NCBI GenBank assembly: GCA_016202795.1 | Contig: JACQNY010000027.1 | Span: 1 to 8,897 of the forward strand | DNA from: Candidatus Aenigmatarchaeota archaeon | GTDB lineage: Archaea; Aenigmatarchaeota; Aenigmatarchaeia; JACPZZ01 | Reading direction: 5' to 3' | DNA length: 8,897 nucleotides | Shown here: in pieces, positions 1 to 5,225 of the stretch | Layout of the letters: the number at the start of each line of letters is the position of its first letter | Numbering within the stretch: the stretch's first letter is position 1 | Position numbers and translations under genes: made by a program | Notes under the pieces: model-generated | What the model was told of the DNA's origin: nothing | Database searches by the model: none | What the model saw: the letters and a program-made list of their open reading frames with translations, nothing else

Positions 1-23
1 ATCGTATACTGTATCGATATGCT

Positions 24-809
24 TCAGTTTATCTGCGCTTCCACGCAGCGTTTCCACATTCTCGGCGCGTACGGCAAAACCTTGCGCGACTCCGCGTTAA
101 TCGCGTTTCGCCCCAGTTTTTCCGCTGCTTTGGCCAAAAGCTCTTTTCCCGCGTCTTCCTCGCCTTCTCTGTTGATAGTGTAGAAGTGTATCCAGCCGCC
201 TTTTTTCAGGCATTTTATCGCTACATCAAGAAATTCATGCGCGTTCGAGGGCGAAGGCATTACAACGCGATCAAACTTACCGTCCATGTTTTTGCATACG
301 ACTCGCACGTCACCTTTTAACGGATAAACCAACGCGTCAACACGGTTAAGTCTTATGTTCGTTTTCATGTACTCGTATGCATCGCTGTTTATTTCTACAG
401 CATAAACTTTCGTTGTAGGTTTCTTCTTTGTTATGGCGATCGCATAAGCGCCAATTCCGGCAAACATTACGAGAACGGTTTCGTTATCCTTTACCTCGTT
501 CGTTATTCTCTGCCGCTCCTCGCCTTCACGCGGCGAAAAATAAGCTTTTCCTACATCAAGTTTGTAAACCATCCCGTGCTCCTTGTGAATTGTTTCCAGA
601 TTTTTTTCGCCTGCGATTATTTTTAGCTGGCGCGTCCTATGGACGCCTTCGCGGGCGGAAGCTTTTTTAACAACAGTTCTGATGCTCTTGTTCTTCATTA
701 TGTTTTCTGCAATCAACTTTTCATCCGCGCCCTCGGGAACCTCTATTATTGCGACATGGCCTATTACGTCATAACTGTTCGGCTCGCCCATAAGCTGTAT
801 TAATTGCAT
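24..809 (-). CDS. Trm5/Taw2-family SAM-dependent tRNA methyltransferase
   Basis: This is a class I (Rossmann-fold) methyltransferase of the Trm5/Taw2 group, which modifies G37 or the wyosine precursor beside the anticodon in archaeal tRNA. Numbering from the Met at 809, an N-terminal SYDVIGHVAII segment (12-22) resembles the family's SFDxxGDIAI. It is followed by YFSPR (90-94) with the conserved Arg, SAM motif I MFAGIG (115-120), the acidic residue of VYAVEIN (E139) and GDVR (166-169). The C-terminal YAPRMW is also typical. At 261 residues it is shorter than full Trm5 (about 330) and close to Taw2 size, so the N-terminal D1 domain seems absent. The usual NLP catalytic motif reads PSP (185-187), and the Asp normally before motif I is Val114. 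The exact reaction is therefore uncertain. A second Met at 791 sits about 26 bases from a TATA-like element and may be the true leaderless start, giving 255 residues. It is transcribed divergently from the DUF192 gene. Confidence 0.8.
   Translation of the reverse strand: MQLIQLMGEPNSYDVIGHVAIIEVPEGADEKLIAENIMKNKSIRTVVKKASAREGVHRTRQLKIIAGEKNLETIHKEHGMVYKLDVGKAYFSPREGEERQRITNEVKDNETVLVMFAGIGAYAIAITKKKPTTKVYAVEINSDAYEYMKTNIRLNRVDALVYPLKGDVRVVCKNMDGKFDRVVMPSPSNAHEFLDVAIKCLKKGGWIHFYTINREGEEDAGKELLAKAAEKLGRNAINAESRKVLPYAPRMWKRCVEAQIN
798..805 (+). promoter_or_regulatory. Candidate TATA box for the DUF192 gene
   Basis: The plus strand reads TATTAATT, centred about 24 bases upstream of the ATG at 826. 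This fits a leaderless start. It overlaps the first codons of the divergent methyltransferase if that gene starts at 809, but not if it starts at 791. This is a weak AT-rich match supported only by position. Confidence 0.3.
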
Positions 810-812
810 TGC

Positions 813-820
813 TTATAATT
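813..820 (-). promoter_or_regulatory. Candidate TATA box for the tRNA methyltransferase
   Basis: On the minus strand this reads AATTATAA. Its centre is about 26 bases upstream of the in-frame ATG at 791-789, the spacing expected for a leaderless archaeal transcript. It is only about 7 bases from the ATG at 809, so if it is the real TATA box, translation starts at 791. Assignment is by spacing and composition only. Confidence 0.35.
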
Positions 821-825
821 AAGCG

Positions 826-1203
826 ATGGTCGGAATAACAAAAGGCGGAAAAAAACTGTTTCGCGCCGAGATGGCATCAGGTTTTATAAAAAAAACGGTC
901 GGCTTGATGGGCCGTCGCAGACTTCGTAGTAACGAAGCCATGTTATTTTCATTCCCTTTCGAACACCAATGGTCGTTTTGGATGTTTGGAATGAAGTTTT
1001 CATTGGATTTATTGTTTTTGGATAGGAACCGTAAAATAGTTCATATAGAAAGAAGCGCAAAACCGCTTTCTTTCAGCCCGAAAACATGGAAAACCATAAA
1101 ATCGCCGAAAAAATTCAAGTATGCGATCGAAATAAATGCGGGCGAAGCGGAAAACAAAAGGATAAAAGTCGGGTACGTATTAACCTTTACTAGTCGGTCG
1201 TAA
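826..1203 (+). CDS. DUF192 family protein
   Basis: This 125-residue protein covers a whole DUF192 domain, a small beta-rich family of unknown molecular function. Visible family landmarks are TVGLMGR (24-30, family pattern GLMfR), AMLFSF (38-43, family pattern GMLF), FWMFGMKFSLDLLFLD (51-66, family pattern FWMkNTxxpLDxxF), the Ala-x-Pro at 78-80, and the C-terminal YAIEINAGEAENKRIKVG (99-116, family pattern vLElnaGxxxxxgixvGd). Bacterial members often carry a signal peptide. None is visible here, so a cytoplasmic location is likely. The GML glycine is replaced by Ala38, a mild departure. The ATG at 826 leaves 16 bases to the divergent methyltransferase gene and has no Shine-Dalgarno sequence, which suggests leaderless translation. 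A hairpin-rich gap separates it from methionine aminopeptidase downstream. Confidence 0.85.
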   Translation: MVGITKGGKKLFRAEMASGFIKKTVGLMGRRRLRSNEAMLFSFPFEHQWSFWMFGMKFSLDLLFLDRNRKIVHIERSAKPLSFSPKTWKTIKSPKKFKYAIEINAGEAENKRIKVGYVLTFTSRS

Positions 1204-1211
1204 TATTATAT
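1203..1211 (+). promoter_or_regulatory. Possible TATA element upstream of map
   Basis: An AT-only stretch (AATATTATA) begins inside the DUF192 stop codon. A TATA box here would start transcription near 1232-1236, giving a leader of about 40 bases. No better TATA candidate lies 26 bases upstream of the map ATG. Read-through from the DUF192 gene is an equally good alternative. Confidence 0.25.
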
Positions 1212-1218
1212 CGTTGGC

Positions 1219-1251
1219 CTTTGAGCCAAAATAGTTTTGGGGTTCTCAAAG
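1219..1251 (+). repeat. Imperfect hairpin, DUF192-map gap
   Basis: CTTTGAG (1219-1225) pairs with CTCAAAG (1245-1251), and the adjacent CCAAAA (1226-1231) pairs with TTTTGG (1235-1240). The loop is TAG, and a four-base bulge GGTT lies on the 3' side. This gives 13 base pairs in total. It may be a terminator for the DUF192 gene or a leader structure for map; the sequence does not decide between them. Confidence 0.6.
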
Positions 1252-1252
1252 A

Positions 1253-1267
1253 CCTTTTGTTAAAAGG
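1253..1267 (+). repeat. Short perfect hairpin before the map start
   Basis: CCTTTT (1253-1258) and AAAAGG (1262-1267) form a six-pair stem around a GTT loop. It begins two bases after the previous hairpin and ends eight bases before the map ATG. If the leader folds this way, the GGG that could act as a weak ribosome-binding signal is partly buried, so it could influence map translation. Confidence 0.5.
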
Positions 1268-1275
1268 GATTTGAT

Positions 1276-2151
1276 ATGGACGTAAAAATTTACGATAATT
1301 ACACGAAAGCGGGAAAAATATTGGAAGATATATTCGCCGCCCTGCGCGTTCGTCCGGGCGATAAAATCGTTGACATAGCGGACACTGTGGAAAACGAAAT
1401 TGTAAGGAAAGGCGCGATGCCGGCTTTCCCTGCTAATATATCCATCAATGAGGTTGCGGCGCATTACACGGCTGTTCCGAACGACGCGATAACCGTTAAA
1501 GAAGGCGACTTAGTAAAGATTGATCTGGGCGCGCACATCGACGGTTACATCGCAGACGCCGCAGTCACGTTCTGTTCGGAAAAAAATGATATGATCGTTG
1601 CTGTGCAAAACGCCGTAAACGCTGCAACGAAATTAATGGTGCCGGGAAAAAAAGTCTCGCAGGTTTCCGAAGCGATTGAAAGCGAAATAGAATCAAAAGG
1701 TTTTAGACCTGTAAATAACTTAACAGGTCACAGCCTTGATAAATTTGTTTTTCACGGGCCTGTTCCAATTCCAAACGTGCGCAATGGAATCGATTATGAA
1801 TTTAAAGTCGACGACGTTTTTGCCGTCGAGCCCTTCGCGACCGACGGCGTCGGAGCTGTAAAAGACAGCGAAAGGGTTTACATATTTAGTTACCTTAAAG
1901 ACCACAATACTCGTTTGCCTGAAAGCAGGCAGGTATTAAGCCTGGCAAAAAAAGACTTTTCTTCGCTTCCGTTTTGCGAGCGCTGGATAAAGGGCATAAC
2001 TCCGATAAAATTTGATTTGGCTGTTAAACAATTGGTCGCAGCGGGCGCGCTCCAGCCGCATGCCGTGTTGCGCGAAGCCGGCCGCGGGTTGGTCGCTCAA
2101 GCCGAGCACACAGTAATTGTTCGCGACAAGCCTGTTGTGACGACGGGCTGA
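1276..2151 (+). CDS. map: Methionine aminopeptidase, type II
   Basis: This cytoplasmic metalloprotease removes the initiator Met from nascent proteins. The 291 residues match the usual archaeal type II length of about 295. All five dinuclear-metal ligands can be placed by comparison with the Pyrococcus furiosus enzyme: Asp83 (KIDLGAHIDGY), Asp94 (ADAAVTF), His152 (GHSLDKF), Glu185 (FAVEPFAT) and Glu277 (GLVAQAEHTVIV). The active-site histidines His63 (AAHYTA) and His160 are also present. The type II insertion, an alpha-helical subdomain after the Glu185 strand, spans about 205-260. It includes FCERWI and LVAAGALQPHAVLREAGRG. The enzyme therefore looks complete and active. It lies downstream of the DUF192 gene on the same strand, separated by 72 bases holding two hairpins. 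The start follows AAAGGGATTTGAT, which is not a clear Shine-Dalgarno sequence. Confidence 0.97.
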   Translation: MDVKIYDNYTKAGKILEDIFAALRVRPGDKIVDIADTVENEIVRKGAMPAFPANISINEVAAHYTAVPNDAITVKEGDLVKIDLGAHIDGYIADAAVTFCSEKNDMIVAVQNAVNAATKLMVPGKKVSQVSEAIESEIESKGFRPVNNLTGHSLDKFVFHGPVPIPNVRNGIDYEFKVDDVFAVEPFATDGVGAVKDSERVYIFSYLKDHNTRLPESRQVLSLAKKDFSSLPFCERWIKGITPIKFDLAVKQLVAAGALQPHAVLREAGRGLVAQAEHTVIVRDKPVVTTG

Positions 2152-2172
2152 GCAAAATAGCCGTTTTATGGG

Positions 2173-2180
2173 TTTATAAC
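2173..2180 (+). promoter_or_regulatory. Candidate TATA box for the pentapeptide gene
   Basis: TTTATAAC matches the archaeal TTTATA pattern. A start site about 26 bases downstream would fall near 2200-2203, giving a leader of about 25 bases. That leader would carry the AAGGTG ribosome-binding site. Together the two signals make a coherent leadered promoter. Confidence 0.45.
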
Positions 2181-2191
2181 TTTTCTTGGTG

Positions 2192-2210
2192 ATTCTGTTA
2201 TTAACAGAAT
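2192..2210 (+). repeat. Perfect inverted repeat, possible operator
   Basis: ATTCTGTT (2192-2199) and AACAGAAT (2203-2210) are exact inverted copies around a 3-base centre ATT. The dyad lies over the predicted start site if the TATA box at 2173 is used. Its centre is also 26 bases before the ATG, so TTATTAA inside it could itself be a TATA box. Either position suits a dimeric repressor site, but an mRNA hairpin is also possible. Confidence 0.5.
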
Positions 2211-2212
2211 TC

Positions 2213-2218
2213 AAGGTG
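2213..2218 (+). promoter_or_regulatory. Ribosome binding site of the pentapeptide gene
   Basis: AAGGTG, complementary to the 3' end of archaeal 16S rRNA (GGTG core), lies 8 bases before the ATG at 2227. It is the clearest Shine-Dalgarno sequence in the window and supports this start codon. Most of the other genes lack one. Confidence 0.5.
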
Positions 2219-2226
2219 CATCCTAA

Positions 2227-2778
2227 ATGACGCAGCTGATAGAACTATCCGGAAAGGAATTCATGCAAAGACTGTTACAAGGCGAACGGGACTTCAACAG
2301 GAAAAAATTCACAGGACAACCGCTGACAACCGAAGAAATGTCGGAAATTAACGCATACCTTAAGACTGTTAATCTTGTTGGAGAGCCGGTTATCCTTGAT
2401 CTTGCAGACATATCGGGCATAAGCTTTCCAGGCATATACGCGCCTCATACAAGGGCCAGGGGTGTAAAGGCTATACACGCCAGGTTGCCGGGCGCTATTT
2501 TATCCCATGCAGACTTGGGCCCCTACACACACCCTAACCGTACGCAGACGCGCAGTGATCTCAGTTACGCAGTGCTTAACCGGGCGGAATTGGATAACAG
2601 CACCCTGAACGGCGCAATCGTCATAAGAACAGGGTTTGAATACACCAACCTTTGGGACGCCAAGATGGAAGATATGAGAGGCCTAGAAAGGGCGCTTTAC
2701 CTTGAGTCTACAAACATGCGTTCGGCGCAAAGAGCATCGATTAACGCCTACATCCAAAGTCGTCGTAAACGCCAGTGA
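2227..2778 (+). CDS. Pentapeptide-repeat protein
   Basis: The 183-residue product contains a run of eight uninterrupted five-residue units at 110-149 (SDLSY AVLNR AELDN STLNG, then AIVIR TGFEY TNLWD AKMED). The central residue is Leu, Val, Phe or Met throughout. This is the signature of the right-handed quadrilateral beta-helix of pentapeptide proteins. Two to three further units at 85-98 (ARLPG AILSH ADLG) precede it, separated by an insertion rich in Pro, Thr and Asn (99-109) that probably forms a loop. The N-terminal half (1-60) includes LLQGERDF, a common lead-in for this fold. The basic tail RRKRQ ends the protein. No signal peptide or membrane segment is visible. Function is unknown; some family members mimic DNA or form scaffolds, but nothing here shows that. 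It has its own promoter elements and ribosome binding site. Confidence 0.75.
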   Translation: MTQLIELSGKEFMQRLLQGERDFNRKKFTGQPLTTEEMSEINAYLKTVNLVGEPVILDLADISGISFPGIYAPHTRARGVKAIHARLPGAILSHADLGPYTHPNRTQTRSDLSYAVLNRAELDNSTLNGAIVIRTGFEYTNLWDAKMEDMRGLERALYLESTNMRSAQRASINAYIQSRRKRQ

Positions 2779-2782
2779 TTCA

Positions 2783-2790
2783 TAAAAATA
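2783..2790 (+). promoter_or_regulatory. Possible TATA element for the first HAD gene
   Basis: TAAAAATA lies in the 27-base gap after the pentapeptide gene, centred about 19 bases before the ATG at 2806. That is slightly short for a leaderless TATA box. No Shine-Dalgarno sequence precedes the ATG, so either this element is used or the gene is co-transcribed with the pentapeptide gene. Confidence 0.25.
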
Positions 2791-2805
2791 TGCAGCCTGA
2801 TCTTT

Positions 2806-3528
2806 ATGCCGCGATCCCCGCGCTTCAGATACCTTGTATACCTGTTTGATGCAGACGGACCACTGATAAATTCGGTTGACGCTGCGTTTGGAACCACCAA
2901 CCGCGTCCTTGAAAGTTTTGATCTGGAACCTTTGGATATTGAAACGTGGAGACAAAGAAACAAATCGCCAAGAAACTTATACACGAGTTCGGGTGTACCG
3001 AAAGACGGACTTGCCGAAGCCGTGAACCGTTATCAGTTATTTTTTAATGAACTGAAAAGCACCACAACAAGCCCGCTGGAAGTGGAAACAACGCTCAGGG
3101 CATTGAGCAAAAGGCATGTGGGAATTGTCACAGACATGCCCAGGAAAGATTGGGAAGGTTATATGTTAAAGTTTCCGTCCATTGGTAATCATGTTCAAAC
3201 TGTAGTAACGAGAGACGACTGTGAAGAAAGAAAACCTTCACCAGTCCCGGTTTTGGACGCTATGAGAAAAATGGGCTTTGCTAAAAGAAAAATAACGGAT
3301 CATGAAGTGAGAGGCATAATGGTCGGTGATACAGCCAACGACATAATCGCGGGCAGAAACGCCGGCTTGGACACAGCCGCGCTGGTGTACCCGGGCAGCT
3401 ACAACAACATGGAAAGACTGCGTGCAAGTGAACCGACCTACCTGATACCTGTCCTGCACGCGGTGACAAATATGAGTGAGCTCAAAAATTATCAGGTGAA
3501 TGACAGCCTGTTTGCCAGAAAACCTTAA
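2806..3528 (+). CDS. HAD-superfamily phosphatase, Gph-like
   Basis: This is a haloacid dehalogenase-type phosphatase of 240 residues, most like the phosphoglycolate phosphatase/beta-phosphoglucomutase branch with a helical cap after motif I. Motif I is LFDADGPLINS, with nucleophile Asp15 and acid/base Asp17; the usual DxDGTL has Pro in place of Thr. Motif II is VTDMP with Thr109. Motif III is the Lys in RKPSP (Lys143). Motif IV is MVGDTANDI, with Asp175 and Asp179 for magnesium. The catalytic set is therefore complete. The region RDDCEERKPSP is closely matched by REDCEESKPSP in the HAD encoded at 4517-5152, so the two are paralogues. A C-terminal tail of about 20 residues extends beyond the typical domain end. 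The substrate is unknown; the nucleoside hydrolase next door makes a sugar phosphate or nucleotide plausible. Its stop overlaps the stop of the convergent hydrolase gene. Confidence 0.88.
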   Translation: MPRSPRFRYLVYLFDADGPLINSVDAAFGTTNRVLESFDLEPLDIETWRQRNKSPRNLYTSSGVPKDGLAEAVNRYQLFFNELKSTTTSPLEVETTLRALSKRHVGIVTDMPRKDWEGYMLKFPSIGNHVQTVVTRDDCEERKPSPVPVLDAMRKMGFAKRKITDHEVRGIMVGDTANDIIAGRNAGLDTAALVYPGSYNNMERLRASEPTYLIPVLHAVTNMSELKNYQVNDSLFARKP

Positions 3529-4460
3529 CCGCTTAAAACAGATAAAACCTTTTTCTTGACGTTTGCTAAATCCGCACTCACAGCCCCGTACACGTTTCCT
3601 TCTTCCGTAGGTTCTGCATGCGTCAAGCCTTTGTCATCAACGATAACCTTCATTTTCCGGAATTCATAAAGCTCAGGGAATAAAACAGCGCAAGTCGCAA
3701 TGGGATCGTACATGAAAAGCTCCGCCTCAATTCCGAGAGGCGCCAAAGTTCTCTGGTTGTTCGCATGCCTTAATTTTATCATTCTAAGCAGTTCTGTTTG
3801 TGCCGCTGTTCCTTCGGCCAAAAATTCGAAATCCTCGGGTGTGAAAAGGTTTTTTGTCCAGAGGTTTTTTCCCACAACAAAAATTTCCGCACCCGATTCC
3901 AAAACCTCTCTTGCAGCCACAGGATCGCACGCAAAATTATATTCAGGAATTCTTGCATGGTTGTACGGGGCGTTTGGTTTATCGTAGTAATTTCCAACAT
4001 GCCCGCCCATAACATAAATCCTTCTTGGTTTTTGGTTTTTCACGTTTCGCATCGCGTCAGCCAGCGCGCTCAGCGGCGCAATCGATAAAACAGAAATGTT
4101 ACCCGCGTCAGAATTGACGCTATCCGCGATAAATTCCTCGCCGCCCGGATTCATTCCAAAATATCTGTTGTCTGCCAGCAATTCGTTTTCTGATAAAAAC
4201 CTATAGTCTGTTTCATCCATTTCATTGGGTGCCTTGAATTTTGTTTCCCACACTTTACTGTAATATACAGGAACATTCCTTGCGCCGGCCATTCTAAGGA
4301 ATTTGCTTACGGCTTTCGCTTTTATCCTCCCGTTTCCGTAAGTTGTTACAACGCCGGCGCAATCCGCATCGGATTTTGACAGCCCGTATAACGCAACAGC
4401 ATCGTCGACGTCGTTAAACGCGTCCGTTACAAGTATTAACCGCCCTGCCATACGCAACAT
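3525..4460 (-). CDS. Nucleoside hydrolase (IUNH family)
   Basis: This enzyme would hydrolyse the N-glycosidic bond of ribonucleosides to free base and ribose in the cytoplasm. The calcium-binding N-terminal motif is VTDAFNDVDDAVAL (11-24). It follows the longer TDxxxDxDD variant instead of the common DTDPGxDD, with Asp13, Asp19 and Asp20 as likely metal ligands. Further landmarks are GVVTTYGN (37-44), SVLSIAPLSALADA (123-136), IYVMGG (148-153), PEYNFACDP (172-180) and MYDPIA (250-255), whose Asp252 matches the distal calcium ligand. Tyr251 stands where many members have the catalytic His. The length of 311 residues fits the family. The reading frame stays open upstream to 4556, but that extension overlaps the divergent HAD gene and precedes the conserved fold. 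The ATG at 4460 lies 25 bases from the centre of a strong TATA box, so a leaderless start there is preferred; another ATG lies three codons later at 4451. Confidence 0.9.
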   Translation of the reverse strand: MLRMAGRLILVTDAFNDVDDAVALYGLSKSDADCAGVVTTYGNGRIKAKAVSKFLRMAGARNVPVYYSKVWETKFKAPNEMDETDYRFLSENELLADNRYFGMNPGGEEFIADSVNSDAGNISVLSIAPLSALADAMRNVKNQKPRRIYVMGGHVGNYYDKPNAPYNHARIPEYNFACDPVAAREVLESGAEIFVVGKNLWTKNLFTPEDFEFLAEGTAAQTELLRMIKLRHANNQRTLAPLGIEAELFMYDPIATCAVLFPELYEFRKMKVIVDDKGLTHAEPTEEGNVYGAVSADLANVKKKVLSVLSG

Positions 4461-4480
4461 ATAAAACAATCTTAAGCAGC

Positions 4481-4488
4481 TTTTTATA
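4481..4488 (-). promoter_or_regulatory. TATA box of the nucleoside hydrolase gene
   Basis: The minus strand reads TATAAAAA, preceded by the purine-rich TGAAGG expected of a TFB recognition element. The box centre is about 25 bases from the ATG at 4460, so transcription should start at or beside the start codon. This is the best-matching promoter in the window. Confidence 0.6.
4481..4488 (+). promoter_or_regulatory. Same element read forward, second HAD gene
   Basis: Read on the plus strand the same eight bases are TTTTTATA, close to the archaeal TTTATA pattern. The expected start site is near 4510-4512, giving a leader of 0-6 bases before the ATG at 4517. No other AT-rich box lies in the 56-base gap, so one element may serve both divergent genes. 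Confidence 0.4.
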
Positions 4489-4516
4489 CCTTCAGAGTCT
4501 GTTATTTCCGGTGCAT

Positions 4517-5152
4517 ATGCCAGGGAAAGTGCAGCTTTTCGATATGAACGGAACAATAAGGGACGACTTTTCGGCTGTCCTTAACACAGTGAACGATGTT
4601 TTGCGCTATTACGGCACGCAATCGCTGACTATTCAAAAGTACAGGGAACTGGCAAGGCCTGATTACTGGGAGATTTACAGGGAACTTGGCTTTCCGGATT
4701 CCGAAAGTCAGAATGTGGACAAATTATTCGCGGAATTCTTCGATAGATACGCAGGCCAGACCAGGATTTTTCCAGGTGTGCTGGATGCGGTCCGAAAACT
4801 TAAGGAACGCGGAACTGTTACAGGCGTGGTTTCAAACCTTACAGCCGCAACATTGAACCGGCACATCGCCGAGTATGGCATGGATGGATTTTTTGACGTT
4901 GTAGTTAGCAGGGAGGACTGCGAAGAATCAAAACCATCACCCAAACCGCTGCTCGTCGCCTTCAATAAGCTTGGCATACCGCCTCGGCAAGGCCGTTACG
5001 TAGGCGATCAAACATGGGACATAATCGCTGCAAGAGCTGCCGGCGCATCCCCAATAGCGATAAGCAGAGCCGGCAGCTATCACAGCAGGCGTATGCTGGA
5101 ATCCGCAACGCCTGATAAAATTATTGGAAAACTGCCGAGCCTTCTATATTGA
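4517..5152 (+). CDS. HAD-superfamily hydrolase, DxNGT variant
   Basis: This 211-residue HAD hydrolase belongs to the Gph-like branch. Motif I is LFDMNGTIRDDF: nucleophile Asp9, but Asn11 where the acid/base Asp normally sits. This DxNGT form is known from a HAD subgroup that carries WDWNGTLLDD. A helical cap covers about 15-80. Motif II is VVSNLT (Ser106), motif III is the Lys of SKPSP (Lys139), and motif IV is YVGDQTWDI (Asp164, Asp168). The protein is a paralogue of the HAD encoded at 2806-3528, sharing the DCEE-x-KPSP region. A GTG at 4511 is in frame two codons upstream, but the ATG at 4517 is preferred. A GGTG at 4510-4513 is too close to that ATG for a normal ribosome binding site. The substrate is unknown, and loss of the second Asp may lower or alter phosphatase activity. 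The last codons form one arm of a hairpin. Confidence 0.87.
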   Translation: MPGKVQLFDMNGTIRDDFSAVLNTVNDVLRYYGTQSLTIQKYRELARPDYWEIYRELGFPDSESQNVDKLFAEFFDRYAGQTRIFPGVLDAVRKLKERGTVTGVVSNLTAATLNRHIAEYGMDGFFDVVVSREDCEESKPSPKPLLVAFNKLGIPPRQGRYVGDQTWDIIAARAAGASPIAISRAGSYHSRRMLESATPDKIIGKLPSLLY

Positions 5153-5173
5153 GAAAACCGATGTTTTCTCAAT
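5148..5173 (+). repeat. Hairpin 1 of four-hairpin array
   Basis: An 11-base perfect stem, ATTGAGAAAAC (5148-5158) with GTTTTCTCAAT (5163-5173), closes a CGAT loop. The left arm includes the TGA stop of the upstream HAD gene. It could act in 3'-end formation, but the T run is only four bases. Confidence 0.75.
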
Positions 5174-5177
5174 TAGA

Positions 5178-5201
5178 CATAGAAAATCATGATTTTCTAT
5201 G
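5178..5201 (+). repeat. Hairpin 2 of four-hairpin array
   Basis: A 24-base perfect palindrome: CATAGAAAATCA followed by its exact reverse complement. Folded as RNA it gives a 10-pair stem with a CATG loop. It is the longest exact dyad seen in the window and is symmetrical for transcription from either side. Confidence 0.75.
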
Positions 5202-5202
5202 C

Positions 5203-5224
5203 ACGAAAAGTGTAAGCTTTTCGT
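5203..5224 (+). repeat. Hairpin 3 of four-hairpin array
   Basis: ACGAAAAG (5203-5210) pairs with CTTTTCGT (5217-5224) around the six-base loop TGTAAG. It follows hairpin 2 after a single base and keeps the GAAAA/TTTTC core with different flanking pairs. Confidence 0.7.
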
Positions 5225-5225
5225 T

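Noticed and set aside
1..23. Partly self-complementary ATCG...CGAT at the left edge
   Set aside because: The pairing is imperfect and the stretch is cut by the window edge, so nothing can be concluded.
428..670. Small open frames antisense to the methyltransferase and other genes
   Set aside because: These are shadow frames without conserved motifs, promoter signals or ribosome binding sites, lying wholly within well-supported genes.
2140..2160. GGCT/AGCC pairing around the map stop codon as a terminator
   Set aside because: Only four pairs with a long loop and no T run; too weak to support.
4461..4556. N-terminal extension of the nucleoside hydrolase to 4556
   Set aside because: It overlaps the divergent HAD coding start, contains the TATA box, and precedes the conserved first strand by over 35 residues of unlike sequence.
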